Shown here: piece by piece, positions 33,897 to 39,865 of the stretch | Position numbering within the stretch: the first letter of the stretch is position 1 | Layout of the letters: every line of letters starts with the position of its first letter | Source of the DNA: Domibacillus robiginosus | GTDB taxonomy: Bacteria > Bacillota > Bacilli > Bacillales > Domibacillaceae | Direction of reading: 5' to 3' | Assembly: GCF_000966195.1 (NCBI RefSeq) | Contig: NZ_LAHL01000020.1 | Span: forward strand, 1 to 39,865 | DNA length: 39,865 nt | Notes under the pieces: model-generated | The model's database searches: none | Told to the model about the DNA's origin: nothing | What the model saw: only the letters and a program-made list of their open reading frames with translations | Program-made: the position numbers and the translations under genes

Positions 33897-35843
33897 TTAT
33901 GGTTTGTTATATCGCTTCTCTTGCGAGTAATCTAATGTTGACCGCTCTACTCGCTGAAATCCTTTTAGCTCATAGAAACGGAGTAGATCACCGTAAACGA
34001 CTTTATTTGAAAAATCTAGCTGATTCTTCACAAAATCACTGTAGTACTTATTTTCAATCTCTTCCGTTATTCTTTCTCCTGTCAAACTGCTGTATAATCG
34101 GCCATCGATAAAAGCTTGGTCTGGCGTGACAAAGTCGCCGTTTATAAAAGGCACAATTTGACGGCGCTCAGTAGATAATAAATCAGAACCAAATTCAATG
34201 TACTCTGAGTTATCAATACCTAACAAGCGAAGTACGGTTGGGCGAACGTCTACTTGACCACCGTACGTTGACTTTATACCGCCTTGTATTTTTTCGCCAG
34301 GAACATGAATAAACAGTGGAACTTTCTGTAACTGTTGTTGCTCATAGGGTGTAATTTTTTTCCCCAATACCTTTTCCATAGCTGGTTTACGGTTTTCGGA
34401 ATTACCATAATGATCACCGTACATGACAATCATCGTATTGTCATATAATCCCGATGCCTTCAAGTCATTAAAGAATTGTTCAAGTGATTCGTCAAGATAA
34501 CGAGCTGTTTGAAAGTAGCGATCCACAGTTTTGTCACCTGTTGTAGCAGGTTCAATGGTTTGGTCTTCTTTATCCAGCGGATAAGGAAAGTGATTTGACA
34601 ATGTAATAAGTTTTGCATAAAACGGCTGTGGCATGTCTTTTAAATAAGGAATAGACTCTTTAAAAAAGGGCTTGTCCTCTAAACCATAGTTAAGTGTATT
34701 TTCTTCCGTCATATTGTAATATGCGGAATCATAGAACATATCGTAACCAAGTGCTTTATACATATTTTCACGATTCCAAAACGTTTTAGAATTACCATGC
34801 AAAGCTGCCGTATAGTTAAATCCATTATTTTTTAGAATTTCCGGAAGACCTTGATACGTATTTGTTGCTTTGACTGTAAATGCAGACCCTTTTGGCAGGG
34901 GGAACATAGAGTTTTCCATAAGAAACTCTGCGTCTGACGTTTTACCTTGCCCTGTTTGGTGAAAGAAATTATTAAAGTATAGTGTATTTTTGTCACGTGT
35001 TAATGAATTTAAAAACGGGGTTACTTCTTGTCCATTCAATTTATAGTTAATAATAAAATTTTGAAGTGATTCCATTGAAATATAAATCACATTCATACCT
35101 TCTGCCGCCCCGAGGTATTTCTCATTAGGCTTTACATAAGATGTTTCTAAATAATTTCTTACCTCTGTAATATCATTGCTGTCTGCTGCTACGCGTTGAG
35201 ATGCTGACATTGAGCTCTGAATAATATCGTAAATAGTAAAATTGTGAACACCCAAATATTTCACAAGATAGTTCCGGTCAAAGGTACGCGTCAATAATTG
35301 CGGGCGATCTGATTCAGCAAGAGCCAGGTTTCCTGTAAAGATTAAAATCGCAGCTGACAGTCCTGCAATAAATGCTCTGCGCGGCAGCTCCATTTGGGGT
35401 CTAACGATTTTCAACCATATCAATGCTATTAAAACTATTACATCTAAAAAATAAAGGATGTCAAATGGCTTTATTAGTGCCAAGGCACTTCCGCCTAACT
35501 GGCCAAAGTTTTGTGTTTGCAATAATACGGGCATAGTAACGAAATCGTTGAAAAAACGATAGTATACAACGTTTCCATATAAGACGAGAGATAAAATAAA
35601 CATTATAACAATATAGACGAAATTTCTGTTTTTCCCCTTGGCTAATAAAGCAAAGGACAGAAAGAAAACAGTAGAGCTAACAGGATTAATAAATAGCAGG
35701 AATTGTTGTAGACCATTCTCAATACCTAATGAGAACTCTATTTGATAAACTGTATATGTTTTTATCCAAAAGGCTATAACAATTAACGAAAATAAGATGA
35801 ACGGTCTGTTGAGCAGGTTCTTGTTATCTATAATTGATTTCAT
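33897..35843 (-). CDS. ltaS: Lipoteichoic acid synthase family protein (LtaS/YfnI type)
   Basis: LtaS polymerises glycerol-phosphate from phosphatidylglycerol at the outer membrane face. The 648-residue protein has five N-terminal membrane segments (within about 12-175) and an extracellular sulfatase-fold domain (about 245-580). Catalytic and Mn-binding residues are all visible: Glu258 (ISMESLQ), nucleophile Thr302 (GQGKTSDAEF), His349 (LHGNSKTFWNR), His418 (LSNHFPY), and Asp477 and His478 (MYGDHYGNS). The ATG at 35843 has GGAGG seven bases upstream. Bacilli often carry several LtaS paralogues, so it need not be the main one. It is monocistronic. Confidence 0.93.
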   Translation of the reverse strand: MKSIIDNKNLLNRPFILFSLIVIAFWIKTYTVYQIEFSLGIENGLQQFLLFINPVSSTVFFLSFALLAKGKNRNFVYIVIMFILSLVLYGNVVYYRFFNDFVTMPVLLQTQNFGQLGGSALALIKPFDILYFLDVIVLIALIWLKIVRPQMELPRRAFIAGLSAAILIFTGNLALAESDRPQLLTRTFDRNYLVKYLGVHNFTIYDIIQSSMSASQRVAADSNDITEVRNYLETSYVKPNEKYLGAAEGMNVIYISMESLQNFIINYKLNGQEVTPFLNSLTRDKNTLYFNNFFHQTGQGKTSDAEFLMENSMFPLPKGSAFTVKATNTYQGLPEILKNNGFNYTAALHGNSKTFWNRENMYKALGYDMFYDSAYYNMTEENTLNYGLEDKPFFKESIPYLKDMPQPFYAKLITLSNHFPYPLDKEDQTIEPATTGDKTVDRYFQTARYLDESLEQFFNDLKASGLYDNTMIVMYGDHYGNSENRKPAMEKVLGKKITPYEQQQLQKVPLFIHVPGEKIQGGIKSTYGGQVDVRPTVLRLLGIDNSEYIEFGSDLLSTERRQIVPFINGDFVTPDQAFIDGRLYSSLTGERITEEIENKYYSDFVKNQLDFSNKVVYGDLLRFYELKGFQRVERSTLDYSQEKRYNKP

Positions 35844-35864
35844 ATTATTCCCTCCTTTTCTCAA

Positions 35865-36182
35865 GGCCTTAAATATTATTGAGACGTGTTAAAACGAAAA
35901 GCAGTAAGAAAATCATCGTTTTAACATTATAAAACCTTTTGATTATAAGGCTGAGCGATGAGTACAGATATTTTTCTCGCAAGAAAAAGACAGAATAAAT
36001 GATGCCATGATAAATAGATATCTCATGTACCTTTCTTCACGCTGCTTAAATAGAAAATGAAAAGCAGTCAAAATTTCGCGAAAAATATAAGCTGTTTTTC
36101 ATTTTATTGAGTACATAAAAGCAAACCCAGTCAAACATGTATTTCCTTTAAATACGAGCAAGAATACTGTCTAATCACTGGC
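35865..36182. other. Intergenic region upstream of ltaS
   Basis: AT-rich with no gene. It must contain the ltaS promoter; no box matched convincingly. Confidence 0.35.
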
Positions 36183-36470
36183 CTATTTGTATTTGTTTTT
36201 CTCTTCCTTCTCTTCTTCAACTAGATAATCAAAAACTTCTTTAATGGCTTCTTTGTAAGATAGCAATTCCGCAAAGTATTCTGCACTAACAATAACCCCC
36301 TTATGGTTTAGGTTATTTTCGTTTTGAATTAGAAAAGCTTCTTCTGATGTGCCGTCAGAAAAGTAATCGAGTATTTCAACAAGCCTTGCTTGGTCCGTAA
36401 CGTTTGTCACCTCACGCCCCAGATGGTCTAAAATGCTAGAATCGACAACATTTTTCGGTCCACTCAACAT
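36183..36470 (-). CDS. Phd/YefM-like protein, possible orphan antitoxin
   Basis: This is a 95-residue soluble acidic protein. Its order of elements, REVTNVTDQARLVEILDYFSDG, then EAFLIQNENN, then GVIVSAEYFAELLSYKEAI, resembles Phd/YefM antitoxins (NAR-type start, helix, strand with a basic repeat, VLVSxEEYExL). The C-terminus is charged (VEEEKEEKNKYK). Antitoxins usually pair with a Doc or YoeB toxin gene directly downstream. Downstream here are only about 320 AT-rich bases before ltaS, so no toxin is present. The ATG has AGGAGGGTG about eight bases upstream. Function as a stand-alone regulator is possible. Confidence 0.5.
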   Translation of the reverse strand: MLSGPKNVVDSSILDHLGREVTNVTDQARLVEILDYFSDGTSEEAFLIQNENNLNHKGVIVSAEYFAELLSYKEAIKEVFDYLVEEEKEEKNKYK

Positions 36471-36690
36471 TTTTCAACACCCTCCTTCCATTTGATTTCT
36501 GTCGTGAACGACTTGGGGTCTCAAAATTTCACTTTTAACTCTGCATTGGGATCTATTCGTTTCTGTACTTCCAAGAGAAGGAGTTCGACTTCTTCGCCCA
36601 CTACACTTCCCCTGACATTCTTCAGCTTTCATTCCAAGGATACTTTTGGGTTTAACTGACTTGGTTTAGTTTATTTCAACTTTTGTGGTT

Positions 36691-37224
36691 TTATGGTTTT
36701 ACCGATTCAAATAATTCTCTAATCTGATCTTCCTCAACCAGTCCGCCAACAACAATTTTTTCTACTTTACCATCTGGGTTAATCATATAGGTTGTAGGCA
36801 ATGGATTAACTCCATAAGCTTTTTGAACTTCCTTGCCGGAATCAATAGCAACTGGGAAGGTAAGTTTGTATTGTTCCACAAATGTCCTTACCTGGAAATC
36901 CGACTCTCCTACATTTACTGCCAAAATCTCAACGCCTTTTTCTTTGTATTCTTGCGACATTTTTTCCATGTATGGCATTTCTTCTTTACATGGTTCACAC
37001 CAGGTGCCCCAGAAATTGAGAAATACCCCTTTTCCTTTATAATCTGATAATCGCTGCTCCTCACCTGACAAATCTGTTAAAAGAAAATCGGGTGCCTTGT
37101 CATTTTCTTGTATGATACCGCGGCTTTCTTTGGTCAAATTAACGTAAAGCGTATAGCCAACTGTCGCCGCTAAAACAGCTAAAATGATAGTGCGCATAAT
37201 ATTTCTTTTCTTCTTTTTACCCAA
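36691..37224 (-). CDS. resA: ResA, thiol-disulfide oxidoreductase for cytochrome c maturation
   Basis: ResA reduces the CxxCH disulfide of apocytochrome c at the outer membrane face, using electrons from CcdA. The 177-residue protein has an N-terminal anchor (about 11-28) and a thioredoxin-like domain. Active site FWGTWCEPCKEEMPYM has Cys76 and Cys79 with the ResA-typical glutamate between. The cis-proline loop is NPLPTTYMIN. The start is TTG at 37224 with GGAGG eight bases upstream; the frame then reads MGKKKKRN. In Bacillus it heads a resABC operon, whereas here it is a separate unit more than 30 kb from resB and resC. Confidence 0.9.
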   Translation of the reverse strand: MGKKKKRNIMRTIILAVLAATVGYTLYVNLTKESRGIIQENDKAPDFLLTDLSGEEQRLSDYKGKGVFLNFWGTWCEPCKEEMPYMEKMSQEYKEKGVEILAVNVGESDFQVRTFVEQYKLTFPVAIDSGKEVQKAYGVNPLPTTYMINPDGKVEKIVVGGLVEEDQIRELFESVKP

Positions 37225-37287
37225 AGGTCCAGCCTCCTTTTAGCACTCAAAAAATTAAAGGGCTGCCGGAAATATGCCCCGACAACT

Positions 37288-37322
37288 TAAATAATGAGGC
37301 TAAAATCAGCCTCATTATTTTT
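37288..37322 (-). terminator. Terminator after the multicopper oxidase gene
   Basis: The stem AAATAATGAGGCT/AGCCTCATTATTT (13 bp) with a six-base loop is followed by T bases. It separates the oxidase from resA. Confidence 0.88.
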
Positions 37323-37345
37323 CAATTTCCTTTTAAACCATAGCC

Positions 37346-39001
37346 TTACTCTGGCTGGTTGTTTGCATTAGGATCTGGTGTAAACTTAGGCTTAAATCCC
37401 TCATAATTAACCTGTGTAACCATCCCTGCTGAAGCATGGTGCAAATCATGGCAATGGAACATCCAGTTACCAGGATTGTCCGCTTTAAAAGCGACTACAT
37501 ACTCTTCACCCGGTTTCAAGTTAATAGTGTCTTTCATAAGAGGTGACCCTTCAACCGGCTTCCCATTTTTGCTTAAAACTTGGAAGAAGTGGCCATGCAA
37601 ATGCATGGGGTGGTCATCTTCTTTTGAGTTATTAACTAATTTGACTTTCACTAGGTCTCCTTCTTTTACCTTTAGACTCTCAGTGTCCGGAAATGTTTTA
37701 TCATTAATCGTATACTCCAGGGTTCCATCTGCCGTTCTCGTATTCAAGTCCATTGTATAGGTTAAGTCGTACGATTGATCTAATGTAAATTCCGCGGCTT
37801 CTTTTTCACCGTAAGAAGTTAAGTCCAATACCGGGAGCTCTTCCCGGTTGTTTGATTTATCAGTTGATTCTCCTGAGAACCCTTCATATTGGATAAGTGT
37901 TCTCATGCCATCTGTGCCTTCCATTTCACCATGACTTTCTAAGAACCATTCACCTGGGTTATCCGCAGTAAATTCAATATCATATCTCTCGCCTGGGGCA
38001 ATGGATATTAACTGATCTTTTACTTCTTGTGGGTTGGCGATTTCCTGTCCATCTGAACTAATGATTTTGAAATCGTGACCATGGAGGTGAATGTTATGGG
38101 AGATGAATCCAGCATTCACTAAGCGCAGGCGGACTTTCTCGCCTTCTTTTACTGTTAACTTATTAATACTTTCTCCGCTTTTACCATTAATCGTGTAGAT
38201 ATCATACATGCTCATATCATGCGCCATCTCTTCAGATTCTGAATTATTTGACTCTGTAGCCTCACTTGCTTGATCCGCATTTTCCGACTCTGAACCTGAT
38301 TCCATGTCCATAGTGCTGTGGTCCATACCTTCCATGCTTTCAGAGCTGTCTGATTCCGTATTCATTGTTTCTTCCATATCCATCGAATCCAGGTCACTCA
38401 TCCACTCATCTAAAACCAAAGCATAATCACGGTCATATTCTTTTTGGTCTTTTCCTTCTACAATAAACGAACCATATAACCCTTTGTCTACCTGAGTTGC
38501 TCCTTCTTGGTGAGAATGGTACCAGTAAGTTCCGGGTACATCTGCTGTAAATTTATAAGTAAAGCTTTTGCCAGGCTGTACTGCATTCTGGGTCACTCCT
38601 GGTATACCATCCATTTCATTTGGAACAGGGAGACCATGCCAATGAATCGTGACAGGATCTTTCAATTCGTTTTTTAAAGTAATTTTTACTTTTTCTCCTT
38701 CCTGGACACTAATTTCTGGGCCAGGCACAGATCCATTAAACGTCCATGCTGTGACACTTTTATTATCTGTTAATTGATGTGTTCGTTCTTGAGCAGTTAA
38801 CGTAAACTCATTGTCCGCTATGGTTTCCGTTGCAGCTGTAGCTTGTAACCCTTTTGTTTCCTCTTTCTTTTGCTCTGTCTCTGTCTCTGTCTCTTCTCCT
38901 CCCATATCCATATTGCTATCATCCATGCCGGCCATGCTGCAGGCGCTTAATATTAGAGCAAAAAAGGACACAAGAAAGAATAAACTGAATTTTGATTTCA
39001 T
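37346..39001 (-). CDS. Lipoprotein multicopper oxidase (laccase/CopA-like)
   Basis: The 551-residue protein should oxidise Cu(I) or phenolic substrates with reduction of O2 to water at the cell surface. The signal peptide ends LSAC, so it is a lipoprotein. All copper-ligand clusters are visible: HWHG and HSH in domain 1, HPMHLHGHFF in the last domain and HCHDLHHASAGM at the C-terminus (type 1 Cys, His, Met plus trinuclear histidines). An extra HNIHLHGHDF lies in the middle domain. Two tracts rich in Met, Asp, Glu and Ser (about 20-50 and 190-265) may bind copper. Start 39001 has GGAGGTG six bases upstream; the GTG at 39016 lies within that box. Confidence 0.92.
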   Translation of the reverse strand: MKSKFSLFFLVSFFALILSACSMAGMDDSNMDMGGEETETETEQKKEETKGLQATAATETIADNEFTLTAQERTHQLTDNKSVTAWTFNGSVPGPEISVQEGEKVKITLKNELKDPVTIHWHGLPVPNEMDGIPGVTQNAVQPGKSFTYKFTADVPGTYWYHSHQEGATQVDKGLYGSFIVEGKDQKEYDRDYALVLDEWMSDLDSMDMEETMNTESDSSESMEGMDHSTMDMESGSESENADQASEATESNNSESEEMAHDMSMYDIYTINGKSGESINKLTVKEGEKVRLRLVNAGFISHNIHLHGHDFKIISSDGQEIANPQEVKDQLISIAPGERYDIEFTADNPGEWFLESHGEMEGTDGMRTLIQYEGFSGESTDKSNNREELPVLDLTSYGEKEAAEFTLDQSYDLTYTMDLNTRTADGTLEYTINDKTFPDTESLKVKEGDLVKVKLVNNSKEDDHPMHLHGHFFQVLSKNGKPVEGSPLMKDTINLKPGEEYVVAFKADNPGNWMFHCHDLHHASAGMVTQVNYEGFKPKFTPDPNANNQPE

Positions 39002-39064
39002 TTTCTGCACCTCCACGTATTGTCGTTTACTATAATAACGATTAATTATGGAGAATTAATGAAG

Positions 39065-39082
39065 TTATCTTGGAAAAGATAA
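39065..39082. promoter_or_regulatory. Perfect inverted repeat upstream of the multicopper oxidase
   Basis: TTATCTT-GGAA-AAGATAA, 64 bases before the start codon. A second inverted repeat, TTAATT-6-AATTAA, lies nearer the gene. It is a candidate operator; the regulator is unknown. Confidence 0.4.
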
Positions 39083-39119
39083 TAATTTTAAAGGTTGTTT
39101 TCGTACTTTTCTTAGCCTA

Positions 39120-39162
39120 GTGAACCTCTCCACCTAAATCAAAGATTTTGATGGAGCATCCC
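39120..39162 (-). repeat. Transposon right-end hairpin, copy 2
   Basis: Inverted copy of the sequence at 704-746, ending at 39120 with GTGAACCTC. The flanking sequence (TAGGCTAAG on the minus strand) differs from that of copy 1, which fixes the boundary. Confidence 0.75.
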
Positions 39163-39192
39163 TTATCTTGAATACAGTACAGCATCAGCGGA

Positions 39193-39864
39193 TTAAGCTT
39201 CCTCCGGAAGCCCGAGTGCATGATGGAGACTAATGAACGAAGACAAGGTCTGGGGTGTCCTTATTGCCAGCTCAGGAACTTTTGCCTGAAGAGACAACCA
39301 TTTCGTTTCCAACATGGATTTTTGAAAAGCCCGAATGAAATAACGGGCGTCGATATTATAAGAAGCGGATAAATCCGCGTGACAGACTTTGCCTGTTGAA
39401 AACGTGGCAAGGTCTTTTTTCGGGTTTCGTTCCACTTTTCCAGAGCCGTCGAACGCCAGGATGCTGGTGTTTCGCGGATTGATCCGGGATATGCGCATGC
39501 CCAGGTAATGTGCCATTTCTTCCACTTTGTTCTGGATGCCTGTTTTTCGCCATCCGTGAAGCTTGAAACGAAGTTTCCTGGCTCCATAGAACCCCTTTGG
39601 GGTTTTCATTCTACCCAGATATTCGAATACGATAACGTCACAGCCATGCTTTGACGCAAATTTGATAATTTCATCGCTTGTGTGGCGGACAATATGCTGC
39701 TGGTACCCATTGATCTGCCGCCAAAAATGAGGCGCCTGAATACGGCCGCTTATCCGCTGGGCTTTCCGCAATTTGTTTGTTAACGTCTGCAGACGGTCTT
39801 TTTCTTTAGGCTGGTTAATAAATGTCCGGCCTAAGACAGTGCCTCTTGCATCGATAACCGAACA
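39193..39864 (-). CDS. tnpB: TnpB-like accessory protein, second copy, truncated by the window edge
   Basis: Inverted copy of the gene at 2-673, open to the right edge. It shows the same RuvC-II segment VIVFEYLGRMKTPKG and the same lack of zinc-finger cysteines (AFDGSG, FSTG). It differs from the left copy at about ten residues, for example RMKT for RLKI, VCHA for VYHA and NIDA for NIGA. A related end palindrome without a gene lies in feoB, so at least three insertions of this element family occurred. Confidence 0.85.
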   Translation of the reverse strand, partial: CSVIDARGTVLGRTFINQPKEKDRLQTLTNKLRKAQRISGRIQAPHFWRQINGYQQHIVRHTSDEIIKFASKHGCDVIVFEYLGRMKTPKGFYGARKLRFKLHGWRKTGIQNKVEEMAHYLGMRISRINPRNTSILAFDGSGKVERNPKKDLATFSTGKVCHADLSASYNIDARYFIRAFQKSMLETKWLSLQAKVPELAIRTPQTLSSFISLHHALGLPEEA

Positions 39865-39865
39865 A

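Noticed and set aside
36500-36690. A 26-codon frame with GEEVELLLLEVQKRIDPNAE between resA and the Phd-like gene
   Set aside because: It looks protein-like and has a GGGGA upstream of GTG, but it is too short and upstream stops interrupt it; it cannot be told from a relic.

Overview
The window looks like a chromosomal contig from a low-G+C, endospore-forming Bacillaceae/Planococcaceae-type Firmicute. The evidence is a SleB-type cortex-lytic enzyme, a ResA/ResB/ResC/CcdA cytochrome c maturation system of Bacillus type, LtaS, surface hydrolases anchored by SLH domains, strong GGAGG ribosome binding sites and low-GC intergenic DNA. No genus can be fixed from the sequence alone. Both edges stop at the same internal base of two inverted copies of a 746-bp TnpB-type transposon segment, so the window is probably a whole contig that ends where the assembly could not cross a repeat.

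Layout, left to right: truncated tnpB-like gene (1-746); ccdA, resC and resB on the minus strand (0.8-4.4 kb); asparagine synthase (4.6-6.5); a CuA-type cupredoxin lipoprotein, a small membrane protein and a ZnuA-type zinc-binding lipoprotein (6.8-9.3); an SLH-anchored NlpC/P60 hydrolase and a stand-alone MprF-like acyltransferase domain (9.9-12.3); a SPOR-like membrane protein, a UreH-type nickel permease and cysK (13-16); a cysteine-rich copper-storage protein, a RodA/FtsW protein and an orphan MacB-type extracytoplasmic domain (16.4-19.1); a feoAB operon whose feoB is cut after about 62 codons at a solo transposon-end palindrome (19.3-20); a siroheme reductase-like protein divergent from a CC-motif small protein (20.4-21.5); a mobile-element zone with an internally deleted IS3-family relic, an intact IS30-family element and a broken duplicate of an amidase gene (22.5-24.4); an SbnA-like synthase with an MFS exporter (24.7-27.1); a SLH-SH3-amidase and SleB (27.5-30.3); a predicted HhH/restriction-fold nuclease (30.6-31.9); a GGDEF relic, a TlpA-type thioredoxin with its membrane partner, LtaS, a Phd-like orphan antitoxin, ResA and a multicopper oxidase (32-39); and the second tnpB-like copy at the edge.

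Three themes link the genes. One is copper and cytochrome handling: CcdA, ResA/B/C, the CuA lipoprotein, the Csp-like protein and the multicopper oxidase. A second is cell-wall metabolism: NlpC/P60, amidase, SleB, RodA-like, LtaS and the MprF-like domain. A perfect WalR-type direct repeat lies upstream of the amidase gene. The third is decay driven by mobile elements: truncated feoB, GGDEF relic, TnpB relic, amidase pseudogene and IS3 relic. No tRNA, rRNA, CRISPR array or prophage was seen. The least described items are the solo 45-bp palindrome in feoB, a TnpB subfamily without zinc-finger cysteines, the SbnA-MFS pair without SbnB, the HhH/nuclease fusion, and a motif repeated upstream of three genes.
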